From Paracoccaceae bacterium (GTDB lineage: Bacteria; Pseudomonadota; Alphaproteobacteria; Rhodobacterales; Rhodobacteraceae): a stretch of DNA of 44,408 nt. The stretch covers positions 1-44,408 of the forward strand of contig JASBTX010000040.1 in NCBI GenBank assembly GCA_030148225.1, written 5' to 3'. Every line of letters begins with the position of its first letter. Positions within the stretch are counted from its first letter, which is position 1. Both the position numbers and the translations under genes were made by a program. This document shows positions 29,157-37,527 of the stretch, piece after piece. The notes beneath the pieces were generated by a model. It was not told the DNA's origin, made no database searches, and saw only the letters and a list, made by a program, of their open reading frames with translations.

Positions 29157-31621
29157 GCGGCACTGGCCCCGGTCTGGCGCAGCACCGTGTCGATACGCGC
29201 GGCATAGCGGCTGCCGATGGCCTCGGGAGAGAACATGCGCAGCACGCGGGCTTGTGCAGCCTTGGCGCGGCGGGCCCGATCCTCAGGCGCATGGGCCATC
29301 TGGCGCAGAAGGGCGACGGCAGCGGCCGGGTCGGGTTCCCCCCAGAGACCACCTTCGGGGGTGAACATGTAATCCTGTGGTGCGAGAGCCACCTCTTGCG
29401 CGGGCACCAGCCAGGAAGTTGTGTCGTCGCAATAGGCCAGATTGCCCGAACAGCCCGTGGCCAGCACCGGAACCCCAAGCGCCATCGCCTCGATCAGGCC
29501 AAAGCCCCAGCCTTCGGACCGGTGCAGCGACAGATAGGCATCGGCCCCGGCAGTGAGGGTGAGGAGCGCGTCGCGGGTCAGGGTTTCATCCAGGATGCAG
29601 AAGCGCGGATCGCCGGCGGTCAGCGCGTCGATCTCGGACCAGACCTTTCGCTGTGCCGGGTCGCTCACGCGGCTGCGGTTCTGTGTCTTGAGCAACAGCT
29701 GCGCCCCGCCTCTGGGAAAGGCTTCGGCAAAGGCGCGGATCAGGCCCAGCGGGTTCTTGCGCTGCACGAAGGAAAAGCTGTCGAAGCTGGCCATGCAGAG
29801 GAAGCTGTCGGCCCTGAACCCGGTGCGGGCGATGAGGTCGGCCCGTGCGCCCAGCGGGTCGGGATGGGCGGTCACGTCGGTGGGCAGGCCCATCACGCGG
29901 ATGGGGCCATCGAAAGCGTCGGCATAGATCGCGCGGCCATGATCCGAGGCGGCCCAGATCTCGTCGATCATGGTCAGTGCCAGCGCGTGACAGGTGGCGG
30001 GGCGCGTCAGTTCCCAGAACATATAGGCGGCGAGATATGACCCATCGGTGATGTCGGGGGCATAGGCGTAGAAGAGCGGGATCGACTCCGCGTTCAGGTG
30101 CAGGAGCGTGAAGCGGGCGGGCCGGGCCTTGGAGATGGGTGTGTGCGGCCAGTCGATCTCGGGGGCGGGGTTGTCGAGGCCGAAATTCACCGCCTGCACC
30201 GACAGTCCGGTGGGGGCGAGTGCCGCGAGTGAGGCGCGCATCGCCTGCCCCAGACCGCTGGCCTTGGTGACGGGGCCGATCACCTGCACGTCGATCCGTG
30301 CTGTGCCGTGCAGCGCAGGGGTGGGCAGAGATGCCGCGTGCAGGCGGTGGCCTTCGCGCGTGCGGCTGGTGAAGCGGCGCGCCTCAAGGTCGTAGCCACG
30401 CCCTTTCAGGCAGGCGACAAAATCGGCCCGGGCCAGCGGGGCAGGGGATCGGTCCAACGTGGTCAGATAGGTGCCCAAGGGGGTCTGGCCCTGCGCGGTC
30501 TCGTCAAGAAGCGTCTCTATACTGGCCCAAGGGATGTATCTCAGTGTGTCGGGGCGGTCTGCGGCCCGCACCATTGCCGCCAGCGTGATCTCCTGTCGTC
30601 CGGCCTCGGTTGTGGGGCGGGCCCGGGCCAGGCTCGGGGTTTCGACCTGCCAGCGGAGAAGGTAGCGCGAGAGGGGAAATACCTGCCCGTCCTGATCCAG
30701 CGGCAGCCCTGCCAGCCGGGTCACATAGGCATCCGGGACAAGGCAGTCTTCGGTGCCGATTGCGCGGGCCTGCTGGAGGGACCACCAGGCGATGACACTG
30801 TCCACCCAGTCTGGGTTGGCGAAATCCATGCCTTGGCGCAGATGTGGCACCCCCATCAGAGAGGCCCATGTGGCACGGCTGAGGCTGGTGCGCTGTCCGG
30901 CGATCACATGTGGTGCGTTGAGCCATTGGATCGCGCGTTGCGACAGGGGAGGGCGCAGGGGCGCGCGCATCGGGGCATAGGCGCTCAGCATCCAGTTCAG
31001 GAAATGCGCCGCCTCGTCGGGGGCGGTGTCCCAGTCGAACTGCATCTCCTGCCGGTGGCGCGGGCGCAGATAGGCCATGTAGGCGCAGAGCGGATCGGGG
31101 AGCGGATGGCCTGTCGCGGGATCTGTGGCCTCAAACAGCCGGACCTGACGGGGGGTAAGCCGTGCCGGGCGATCCGGTGCAGCGCGGGGGGCGCTGCGCA
31201 AGGCGGCAAGGCCAGGGGTCAGCGGATCATGGTGTGCAGATGTCGGGCTGATGCCCGGCCTCCGCAGCTTTCCGAGCCGATCAACCGTAGGCCGGGCGCC
31301 AGCCCGGCACGCCCCATCCAGATCGATCCGCCCGATCTCCACCGGACGCGCGCGGTCAAGACGGCAGACCCGCAAAAGCCCTTTATTGGTCTCTATGGCA
31401 AAGGAGAAGCCACAGTTGCCGCCCGCCAGCCCGGCATCGCGCAGATCGGCGCGGAACTGGCTGGCCAGCGTGTCGGCGATCCGCCTGTCACCGTCATAGA
31501 GCGCCACCGGCACCGGGCCTGCGGCCTGTTTGGGCAGAGCCCATCCATGCAGGCGCCCATCGCGAATCCCGTCGAGGTGATCGCGCCGTCCGGTCAGGCG
31601 GCGGAGGAGCTTGGAGAACAT
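29153..31621 (-). CDS. large GT4-family glycosyltransferase
   Basis: An 822-residue protein. The first 100 residues (LDGIRDGRLHGWALP..., VALYDGDRRIADT..., GFSFAIE) resemble the small beta-sandwich found at the front of several roseobacter polysaccharide glycosyltransferases. A middle part of about 280 residues is not recognised. The C-terminal 390 residues are GT4: VIGPVTKASGLGQAMRASLAAL, FVQRKNPLGLIRAFAEAF, LLLKTQN, and the EX7E motif EGWGFGLIE followed by AMALGVPVLAT. I use the ATG at 31621; the 41-residue extension upstream is Arg/Pro-rich and not conserved-looking. A GCCGGGC palindrome is inserted within the coding region. Confidence 0.82.
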   Translation of the reverse strand: MFSKLLRRLTGRRDHLDGIRDGRLHGWALPKQAAGPVPVALYDGDRRIADTLASQFRADLRDAGLAGGNCGFSFAIETNKGLLRVCRLDRARPVEIGRIDLDGACRAGARPTVDRLGKLRRPGISPTSAHHDPLTPGLAALRSAPRAAPDRPARLTPRQVRLFEATDPATGHPLPDPLCAYMAYLRPRHRQEMQFDWDTAPDEAAHFLNWMLSAYAPMRAPLRPPLSQRAIQWLNAPHVIAGQRTSLSRATWASLMGVPHLRQGMDFANPDWVDSVIAWWSLQQARAIGTEDCLVPDAYVTRLAGLPLDQDGQVFPLSRYLLRWQVETPSLARARPTTEAGRQEITLAAMVRAADRPDTLRYIPWASIETLLDETAQGQTPLGTYLTTLDRSPAPLARADFVACLKGRGYDLEARRFTSRTREGHRLHAASLPTPALHGTARIDVQVIGPVTKASGLGQAMRASLAALAPTGLSVQAVNFGLDNPAPEIDWPHTPISKARPARFTLLHLNAESIPLFYAYAPDITDGSYLAAYMFWELTRPATCHALALTMIDEIWAASDHGRAIYADAFDGPIRVMGLPTDVTAHPDPLGARADLIARTGFRADSFLCMASFDSFSFVQRKNPLGLIRAFAEAFPRGGAQLLLKTQNRSRVSDPAQRKVWSEIDALTAGDPRFCILDETLTRDALLTLTAGADAYLSLHRSEGWGFGLIEAMALGVPVLATGCSGNLAYCDDTTSWLVPAQEVALAPQDYMFTPEGGLWGEPDPAAAVALLRQMAHAPEDRARRAKAAQARVLRMFSPEAIGSRYAARIDTVLRQTGASAA
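31288..31309. repeat. REP-like GCCGGGC palindrome inside a gene
   Basis: GCCGGGC-GCCA-GCCCGGC with the same flanking TAG and CAC as the copy at 9408-9430. It lies in frame in the N-terminal third of the glycosyltransferase gene without disrupting it. Confidence 0.65.
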
Positions 31622-31705
31622 CGGTTTGAGTGCCGGTTGCGGCAGAGTATTGAAAGTGATTGGCCTCTTGCGGGTCCTGAGTGTGCGGCTGAAATTTTGC
31701 CGCCG

Positions 31706-31767
31706 CCCGGTGGATACCACCGGGCAGCCCCCGACCGCCCCCATGGGCGGGGGCTTCTCCCCCGCCC
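31706..31767. terminator. two GC-rich hairpins between gmd and the glycosyltransferase gene
   Basis: A perfect 8-bp stem CCCGGTGG-ATA-CCACCGGG (31706-31724) and a perfect 9-bp stem GGGCGGGGG-CTTCT-CCCCCGCCC (31745-31767) in the 208-base gap downstream of gmd. They could attenuate transcription from gmd into the next gene, so the operon may have an internal control point. Confidence 0.5.
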
Positions 31768-31829
31768 GCGGTCGCGAGCTGCCCTCAGAGCTTCATATGT
31801 CGGTTGGGGATTACCGACAGAGTGTCGCA

Positions 31830-32918
31830 TCACGCCACCGCATCGTAATCCGCGCGCGCCATCATCGTGGCCAGCCCGCGCACATCCACCCGTGGTCGCC
31901 AGCCCAGCTGTCGCCGGGCGCGGCTGGCATCGCCCACCAGCAACTCCACCTCGGCAGGGCGGAAGAAGGCCGGATTGACCTCGACCACGCGGCGTCCGGT
32001 GCGCCGGTCGGTGGCCACCTCGTCGATCCCGTCACCGCGCCAGTCGAGCGGCATGTCCAGTGCCTCGGCGGCGAAACTGACGAAATCGCGGATCGGCGTG
32101 GTGATCCCGGTGGCCAGCACATAGTCGCCCGGCGCGTCCTGTTGCAGCATCCGCCACATGCCCTCGACATAATCGCCGGCAAAACCCCAGTCGCGCCGGG
32201 CGCTCAGATTGCCCAGCTGGATGGGGGCATTGCCGCCACGGGCGATCCGGGCCAGCCCGCGGGTGATCTTGCGGGTGACGAATTCCGCGCCCCGGAGCGG
32301 GCTTTCATGGTTGAAGAGGATCCCGCAGGAGGCATGCATGTCAAAGCTCTCGCGGTAATTCACGGTGATATGATGCGCGTAGGCCTTGGCCGCGCCATAG
32401 GGCGAACGCGGGTAGAAGGGCGTGGTCTCCATCTGGGGCACCGCCTGCACCAGACCGAACATCTCGGAAGTCGACGCCTGGTAGAAGCGCGTTTCGGGGG
32501 CCAGCGTGCGCAGCGTGTCGAGGATCCGCGCCACGCCGATGCCGTTTACATCGCCGGTATAGAGCGGCTGGTCCCAGGAGGCCCCGACAAAGCTCTGGGC
32601 GGCGAGGTTGTAGAACTCGTCTACCGGCACCGTGCGGATCAGGCGGAAGATGTTGGTCATCTCGGTCAGGTCGAGATCGTGCAGGATGACCTGATCGGCA
32701 ATGCCCAGCGTCTCGAGCCTTGCCCGTTCGTCCTGCGCAGAGCGGCGCATCCCGCCATGCACCTCGTAGCCTTTGTCGAGCAGAAGCTGCGCCAGATAGG
32801 CCCCGTCCTGCCCGGTGATGCCGGTGATGAAGGCGCGTCTGCGGGGGGCGCCGGTGGCGGGAAGACAGCCGAAGATGGGCGTCTGGGGGAGGGTCTGGGC
32901 GATAGCTGTGGGGGTCAT
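31830..32918 (-). CDS. gmd: GDP-mannose 4,6-dehydratase
   Basis: A 362-residue short-chain dehydrogenase. After a 26-residue N-terminal extension comes AFITGITGQDGAYLAQLLLDKGYEVHG, the exact Gmd start; later FYNLAAQSFVGASWDQP, YQASTSEMFG with catalytic Thr/Glu, and YPRSPYGAAKAYAHHITVNYRES with the YxxxK. NHESPLRG and ARRDWGFAGDYVEGMW are also diagnostic. It turns GDP-mannose into GDP-4-keto-6-deoxymannose. The product is a branch point to GDP-fucose, GDP-rhamnose and others, but no second enzyme is in the window. Leads the operon that ends in manC. Confidence 0.95.
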   Translation of the reverse strand: MTPTAIAQTLPQTPIFGCLPATGAPRRRAFITGITGQDGAYLAQLLLDKGYEVHGGMRRSAQDERARLETLGIADQVILHDLDLTEMTNIFRLIRTVPVDEFYNLAAQSFVGASWDQPLYTGDVNGIGVARILDTLRTLAPETRFYQASTSEMFGLVQAVPQMETTPFYPRSPYGAAKAYAHHITVNYRESFDMHASCGILFNHESPLRGAEFVTRKITRGLARIARGGNAPIQLGNLSARRDWGFAGDYVEGMWRMLQQDAPGDYVLATGITTPIRDFVSFAAEALDMPLDWRGDGIDEVATDRRTGRRVVEVNPAFFRPAEVELLVGDASRARRQLGWRPRVDVRGLATMMARADYDAVA

Positions 32919-33206
32919 GTCGAAGCCTCAGGCATATGGAGCATGCCCCGTTATCGGGGGGAGGCGTAAAGAATGGGTTAAGGTTAACGGGTGGGTAAGT
33001 AGAATTTCCAAGTGATGAAGGTGAGACTTGACGTGTATGTACAAATAGTGCACACATTTTCACGTGTTGGTTTGTGGGAGAGAACGTGCAGGCCAATGCA
33101 AACGATCGTTGATAGGTCTCGAATAACCGAGACTGAAACCTGAGGAAGAAAAAAATGGCTCTCGACCTAATCCCCCCGCACGAACCAATAAGAAGGCTTT
33201 TAAGTT
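32919..33206. promoter_or_regulatory. gmd / brnT divergent promoter region
   Basis: A 288-base gap, AT-richer than its surroundings. It holds a TTGACG at 33028-33033, the two related half-sites GTGTATGTAC and GTGCACACAT (33034-33058, 7 of 10 positions symmetric) that could be a BrnA operator, a hairpin GTCTCG-AATAAC-CGAGAC at 33116-33133, and a strong GAGGAAG ribosome site at 33142-33148 serving the short frame below. No clear -10 box can be fixed. Confidence 0.4.
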
Positions 33207-33250
33207 ATGCACTTCGAGTACAACGACCAAAAGCGCGAGCAAAACTATGA
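33155..33250 (+). CDS. short 31-residue leader frame overlapping brnT
   Basis: An ATG six bases after GAGGAAG opens a frame of 31 residues (MALDLIPPHEPIRRLLSYAL..., ending at the TGA 33248-33250). It runs through the brnT start codon in another frame and ends 44 bases inside brnT. The ribosome site is better than that of brnT itself. It may be a leader peptide that couples brnT translation, or the remnant of another gene. Not recognised. Confidence 0.3.
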   Translation: MALDLIPPHEPIRRLLSYALRVQRPKARAKL

Positions 33251-33479
33251 CAAACACGGTGTCGACCTTCTAGAAGCCGCCCTCATTTTCGAGGGCCAAA
33301 CCCTCACCCGGGTGGATGACCGCCGCGACTATGGCGAGGTCAGATATATCTCCCTCGGCTTGGTTGAGGATGTGCCTTACGTGGTGATCCATACCCAGCG
33401 GAACGGAAACACCCGGCTCATCTCTGCCTGGAGAGGAGGCCGAAAGGACTATGAAACATACAAGAACCGCTTCCCTTGA
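33207..33479 (+). CDS. brnT: BrnT-type ribonuclease toxin
   Basis: A 90-residue protein with the BrnT pattern: HFEYNDQKREQNYDKHGVDLLEAALIFEG (the family 'W/YD..K...N..KHG' start), then VDDRRDYGEVRYISLGLVEDVPYVVIHTQR and the basic ISAWRGG stretch where other members have ISARKA. The RelE-like fold cuts mRNA and stops growth when the antitoxin is lost. The toxin gene comes first and overlaps brnA by 29 bases, the normal brnTA order. On a plasmid this is a stabilisation module. The Arg-to-Trp change in ISAR/ISAW is worth noting for activity. Confidence 0.88.
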   Translation: MHFEYNDQKREQNYDKHGVDLLEAALIFEGQTLTRVDDRRDYGEVRYISLGLVEDVPYVVIHTQRNGNTRLISAWRGGRKDYETYKNRFP

Positions 33480-33729
33480 CGAGATCCGCGCCATGAAGGT
33501 GCGTGGTGAGACTCGTCCGACACGCGCCGATGCCCCCGAGATTGATCTTCCCGACGGGTTCTGGGATGACGCCATCCCGCAGGAACCCAAGACCAAGCAG
33601 CCGGTCACGCTGCGCGTCGATCCCGACATCATCGATTTTTTCAAATCCCAAGGTCCGAAAGGCCACCTGACCCGCATGCATGCGGTGTTGCGCGCATATG
33701 TCGATGCCCAGAGAAAGGCCCGGTCCTGA
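33451..33729 (+). CDS. brnA: BrnA antitoxin
   Basis: A 92-residue protein. The C-terminal half (KQPVTLRVDPDIIDFFKSQGPKGHLTRMHAVLRAYVDAQ) is the BrnA ribbon-helix-helix DNA-binding domain, and the acidic middle (PEIDLPDGFWDDA) is the part that wraps the toxin. The ATG at 33451 has a GGAGG site within the end of brnT. BrnA neutralises BrnT and represses the shared promoter. Confidence 0.9.
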   Translation: MKHTRTASLDEIRAMKVRGETRPTRADAPEIDLPDGFWDDAIPQEPKTKQPVTLRVDPDIIDFFKSQGPKGHLTRMHAVLRAYVDAQRKARS

Positions 33730-33788
33730 CCGGATCCCTTCGCAAAAACGCCTCAAACCCCGCTATGGTGGGAAAAAACAAATAACAG

Positions 33789-34727
33789 ATGAGGCCTGCA
33801 GTGAATTACCTCCTGGAACCCGTGATCGGCATTTGCCGGTTCTCCTTTTGTGGCAATGGTGACTGGGCGGCCTATTCCGCCGTAAAGTCCGACACCGATA
33901 TCGATCTCCTGCGTCTTGAGCAGGCCGAACGGCTTTATGACGACGCGCGCATGGCGCTGCGGTTTCACCTGTTCGAGACTTTCCTGCTGCCCTCGCTCAA
34001 GGCGCAGAAGGACCCCAATTTCGTGCTGATCGTCCTGACCTCGGACATCATGCCCGCCAAACATCTCAAGCGGTTGCGGACGCTCTGTGAAAGCGATGAG
34101 CGGCTGCTTCTGATCGTGTCGGACGAAACCACGGTACACGAGGCGCTGATGCCCGAGATCAAGCGGCTCAATTCCTTCCTCTCGCGGCCCTTGGTGCAGT
34201 TCCGCATCGACGATGACGACTGCCTGTCGTCGGATTACGTGTTTGAGCTGCGACGCTACATGCAGCGGTTGGGCGACATGATGCCCATTGCCTATTCGCG
34301 CTCGGCTGGACTTGTGATCACCTCCTATGCCGAGGATGAGGCCACCCATGTCTACCAGGTCAACCTGCCCTTCAACTCGATGGGCACCGCGATCCGCGTG
34401 CATGGCGAACGGACGATCTTTTCCTTCGGCCACGGGGCGCTGCTCAAGCGGTTCCCGGCCATCGTGGACAATGCCGGGATGGGCTTTCTGTCGATCAAGA
34501 TCGACGGGCATGATTCCCGCCCGGTCTGCCTTGAGGAACCGGGGTTCCGCCGCACCCATGCGCCGGTCAATGAGGCGGATCTGCCCGTGATCCTGTCGAA
34601 ATGGTTCAGCTTTCTCGGGGACAAGGACGAGGATCGGCCCAAGGCGCTGCTGCGGGGCGTCGAGGAGGCAGCGGCGCTGGTTGCGCCCACACTTCCAGCC
34701 AGAACCCGGCATCTCAGGGCGGTCTGA
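33789..34727 (+). CDS. putative rhamnosyltransferase (Rhamno_transf family)
   Basis: A 312-residue protein with the features of the roseobacter 'putative rhamnosyl transferase' family: VIGICRFSFCGNGDW at the N-terminus, LRFHLFETFLLPSLKAQKDPNFVLIVLTSDIMP near residue 57-90, and QFRIDDDDCLSSDYV near 137-151, where the acidic run would bind the metal and donor. Family function is inferred from homologues and not proven. With dTDP-rhamnose made in this window the name is plausible. It begins the plus-strand row of genes that continues to kdsA. A GTG twelve bases downstream, with GAGG ahead of it, is an alternative start. Confidence 0.78.
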   Translation: MRPAVNYLLEPVIGICRFSFCGNGDWAAYSAVKSDTDIDLLRLEQAERLYDDARMALRFHLFETFLLPSLKAQKDPNFVLIVLTSDIMPAKHLKRLRTLCESDERLLLIVSDETTVHEALMPEIKRLNSFLSRPLVQFRIDDDDCLSSDYVFELRRYMQRLGDMMPIAYSRSAGLVITSYAEDEATHVYQVNLPFNSMGTAIRVHGERTIFSFGHGALLKRFPAIVDNAGMGFLSIKIDGHDSRPVCLEEPGFRRTHAPVNEADLPVILSKWFSFLGDKDEDRPKALLRGVEEAAALVAPTLPARTRHLRAV

Positions 34728-34834
34728 CAGGGCAGGGCACGCCGGTCTGATGGGCGTGGCTTTGCCACCGCCGCTTGCACGGGCACCCGCTTGCCCCTAT
34801 TGAGGCGGCGCCCGGTTTCGAAGTGCCCTTTTAC

Positions 34835-35701
34835 ATGACCCTGATTACGCTCTCGTCCATTCCGCCGCGTTTTGGGCTGATTGGCCCAACACTCGAGGCG
34901 CTTGTGGCGCAGGCGGGGGTCGAGGGCGTTGAGCTCTATCTGCCCCAGAGTTACCGGCGGTTTCCCGACTGGGATGGCACCTTGCCCAAGGTGCCCGCCG
35001 GTATCATCATCCACCGCTGCGAGACCGATTACGGGCCCGCCACCAAGGTGCTCTGTGCCGCGCAGCGCTACCGGGGGCAGAATGTGCGGCTGCTCTTCTG
35101 TGACGATGACCGCGATTACCGCCCCGGCTGGGCGGCCGGGCTTTTGGCCGAGGCCGACCGCTATCCTGACCGTGCCGTCGCGTTGGCAGGCTGGGACATT
35201 GCCGGGCTTGGCACCCGCAACGCCTTTGCCCATCCCCGTCACCAGCGCCGGTCGCGCAGCTGGGACATGACCTACCGGCTGGCCCGTCTGAAACAGGTGC
35301 TGTCGGGGCAGGGCAAGGTGTCCCTTGCGCAGAAACCGCCGCGCCGGATCATCGCGCAATCCGGCTTTGCGGATGTGTTCGAAGGCTATGGCGGCGTGGT
35401 GGTGCGGCCCGAGTTCTTTGACGATCTGGTCTTCGACATCCCCGCGGATGCGTTTCATGTCGATGATGTCTGGTTGTCGGGGGCCTTGGCCCGGAGCGGG
35501 ATCGGCATCTGGCTGGCCGCCGATCAATATGAGCCCAAGACCACCGCCGCTGACCGGCAGGACGCGCTTTACCGTCACCGGGTGGCCGAAAAAGGCCGGG
35601 TCGAGCTGGATGCGGCGGCGATCACGCTGATGCGGTCGCGCTGGAACATCTGGGGCGGGGCCAAAGAGGCCATTCCCCATGGGGGTGCGCGGCAGGTGTG
35701 A
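34835..35701 (+). CDS. glycosyltransferase-like protein (GT-A)
   Basis: A 288-residue protein. The opening LITLSSIPPRFGLIGPTLEAL resembles the start of small GT-A transferases found in sugar-modifying clusters, with a YGPATKVL motif near residue 75 and the metal site LLFCDDDRDYRPGW near 92-105. The C-terminal FHVDDVWLSGALARSGIGIWLA is the second acidic region (VDDVWLSG) of the same fold. No membrane segment. I chose the ATG at 34835; the longer frame uses a TTG and has no conserved start. Position between the rhamnosyltransferase and kpsF suggests a role in the same glycan. Confidence 0.72.
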   Translation: MTLITLSSIPPRFGLIGPTLEALVAQAGVEGVELYLPQSYRRFPDWDGTLPKVPAGIIIHRCETDYGPATKVLCAAQRYRGQNVRLLFCDDDRDYRPGWAAGLLAEADRYPDRAVALAGWDIAGLGTRNAFAHPRHQRRSRSWDMTYRLARLKQVLSGQGKVSLAQKPPRRIIAQSGFADVFEGYGGVVVRPEFFDDLVFDIPADAFHVDDVWLSGALARSGIGIWLAADQYEPKTTAADRQDALYRHRVAEKGRVELDAAAITLMRSRWNIWGGAKEAIPHGGARQV

Positions 35702-35794
35702 TCCCTCAAGGCTTTTGCCAAAGCCTGTCCCCCCACGTTGGACATAGGCCCGCCCACCCGCTATCACCGCGCTCAGACAAACCCGCAGGCCCCC

Positions 35795-36745
35795 ATGACC
35801 GAGACCCCTTCCGAGATCGCGCGCACTGTGCTGGCCATCGAATCCGCCGCCCTGACCCGGCTGGCCGAGGAATTGCCCGCTGATTTCGATGCCGTGGTGT
35901 CCCGTCTTCTGACGCTGCCCGGTCGGGTGATCGTCTCGGGCATGGGCAAATCGGGTCATGTGGCAAACAAGATCGCGGCCACGCTCGCTTCCACCGGCAC
36001 GCCCGCACAGGCGGTGCATCCGGGCGAGGCGTCGCACGGCGATCTCGGCATGATCACCAAGGCAGACGCGGTGATCCTGATCTCCAATTCCGGCGAGACC
36101 CGCGAACTCTCGGACATGATCGCCTATTGCACCCGCTTCGACATCCCGCTCATCGCGGTGACCAAGCGTGTGGACAGCACATTGGCCCGCGCCGCCGATC
36201 ACGTGTTGCAATTGCCCGACGCGCCCGAGGCCTGCGCCATCGGCATGGCGCCCACCACCTCGACCACGCTCACCATGGCACTGGGCGATGCGCTCGCCGT
36301 CGCGCTGATGCAGCACCGGGGGTTCGACCGCGAAAGCTATGCCGCCTTCCATCCCGGCGGCACTTTGGGGGCGCAGCTTCTGCGGGTCTCGGCCATCATG
36401 CATCGCGACGATGCGCTGCCCGTCGTCAGCCCCGACACGCCGATGGGCGAGACCTTGGTGGTGATGAGCGCCAAGGGCTTTGGCGTGGCCGCGGTGGTCG
36501 AAGACGGGGCTTTGACAGGCGTCATCACCGATGGCGACCTGCGACGCAATCTTGACGGACTGACGGGGCGCTGCGCCGGTGAGGTCGCCACACCCAACCC
36601 GCGCTCCATCACGCCCGATGCGCTGCTGACCGAGGCGCTGGCCCTGATGAACTCCCACAAGATCGGAGCGCTGATGGTGACCGATGCGGGCCGTCTGGTG
36701 GGCCTTGTCCATATCCACGACCTTCTGCGGGCAGGTGTTGCATGA
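35795..36745 (+). CDS. kpsF: arabinose-5-phosphate isomerase (KpsF/KdsD type)
   Basis: A 316-residue protein with an N-terminal SIS domain (VIVSGMGKSGHVANKIAATLASTGTPA, HPGEASHGDLGMI, LISNSGETRELSDMI, MAPTTSTTLTMALGDALA) and two CBS domains in the C-terminal 115 residues. It converts ribulose-5-P into arabinose-5-P, the start of Kdo synthesis. KpsF is the capsule-linked isoform that accompanies kpsU/kdsB. Its stop overlaps the kdsB start (ATGA). Confidence 0.92.
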   Translation: MTETPSEIARTVLAIESAALTRLAEELPADFDAVVSRLLTLPGRVIVSGMGKSGHVANKIAATLASTGTPAQAVHPGEASHGDLGMITKADAVILISNSGETRELSDMIAYCTRFDIPLIAVTKRVDSTLARAADHVLQLPDAPEACAIGMAPTTSTTLTMALGDALAVALMQHRGFDRESYAAFHPGGTLGAQLLRVSAIMHRDDALPVVSPDTPMGETLVVMSAKGFGVAAVVEDGALTGVITDGDLRRNLDGLTGRCAGEVATPNPRSITPDALLTEALALMNSHKIGALMVTDAGRLVGLVHIHDLLRAGVA

Positions 36746-37527
36746 AAACGACCGTCTTCATCCCCGCCCGCTATGCCTCGACCCGTTACCCGGGCAAACC
36801 GCTGGTGGAACTGACCGGGGCGACCGGCGAGAAAAAGACCCTGATCCAGCGCGCCTGGGAGGCGGCCAAGGCCGTGTCCGGCGTGGACAGGGTCTGTGTG
36901 CTGACCGATGACACCCGTATTGCCGATGCCGCCACGGGGTTCGGGGCGGAGGTGCTGATGACCACATCAGAGGCGCGCAACGGGTCGGAACGCTGTGCCG
37001 AAGGGCTGGCTCAGTTGGACCATGACCCCGATGTGGTGATCAACCTGCAGGGCGATGCGCCGCTGACGCCCGCATGGTTTGTCGAAGCGCTCATTGGCGC
37101 GATGAACGGGACCACGCAGATGGCCACGCCTGTCGTCAAATGCGATGCCGAGACGCTGACCAATTTCGTCACTGACCGCCGCGAGGGCCGGGTGGGGGGC
37201 ACCACCGCTGTCATGCGAAGTGACCGCACCGCGCTCTACTTCTCCAAGGAAGTGCTGCCTTACGTGGGCGATCTGTCCGATCCGCCCGAGGTCTGGCACC
37301 ATGTCGGTGTCTATGCCTACACGCCAGCAGCACTCCGTGCCTATGCCGGGTGGGCCGAAGGACCGCTGGAACGCGCCGAGGGGCTGGAGCAGCTCCGCTT
37401 CCTCGAAAACGGCACACCCATCACCTGCGTCCCGGTCGAAGGCCGGGGGCGGGTGTTCTGGGAACTCAACAACCCGGTCGATGTGGACCGCATTGAATCT
37501 GTCCTGAAACGCGAGGGGATCGCATGA
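36742..37527 (+). CDS. kdsB: CMP-Kdo synthetase
   Basis: A 261-residue cytidylyltransferase (KdsB/KpsU) with the start [19 protein letters not shown], the nucleotide loop, INLQGDAPL (the DNVQGDEP-type motif) and the Kdo pocket around [34 protein letters not shown]. It activates Kdo as CMP-Kdo for the capsule linker or lipid A core. ATGA overlaps on both sides show tight coupling with kpsF and kdsA. Confidence 0.93.
   Translation: MKTTVFIPARYASTRYPGKPLVELTGATGEKKTLIQRAWEAAKAVSGVDRVCVLTDDTRIADAATGFGAEVLMTTSEARNGSERCAEGLAQLDHDPDVVINLQGDAPLTPAWFVEALIGAMNGTTQMATPVVKCDAETLTNFVTDRREGRVGGTTAVMRSDRTALYFSKEVLPYVGDLSDPPEVWHHVGVYAYTPAALRAYAGWAEGPLERAEGLEQLRFLENGTPITCVPVEGRGRVFWELNNPVDVDRIESVLKREGIA

Noticed and set aside
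30308..31978. 556-codon plus-strand frame opposite the large glycosyltransferase
   Set aside because: High-GC antisense artefact; it even crosses the gmd/glycosyltransferase gap with no conserved segment.
34352..36718. 788-codon minus-strand frame opposite kpsF and the two glycosyltransferases
   Set aside because: Antisense of three genes with recognised motifs.
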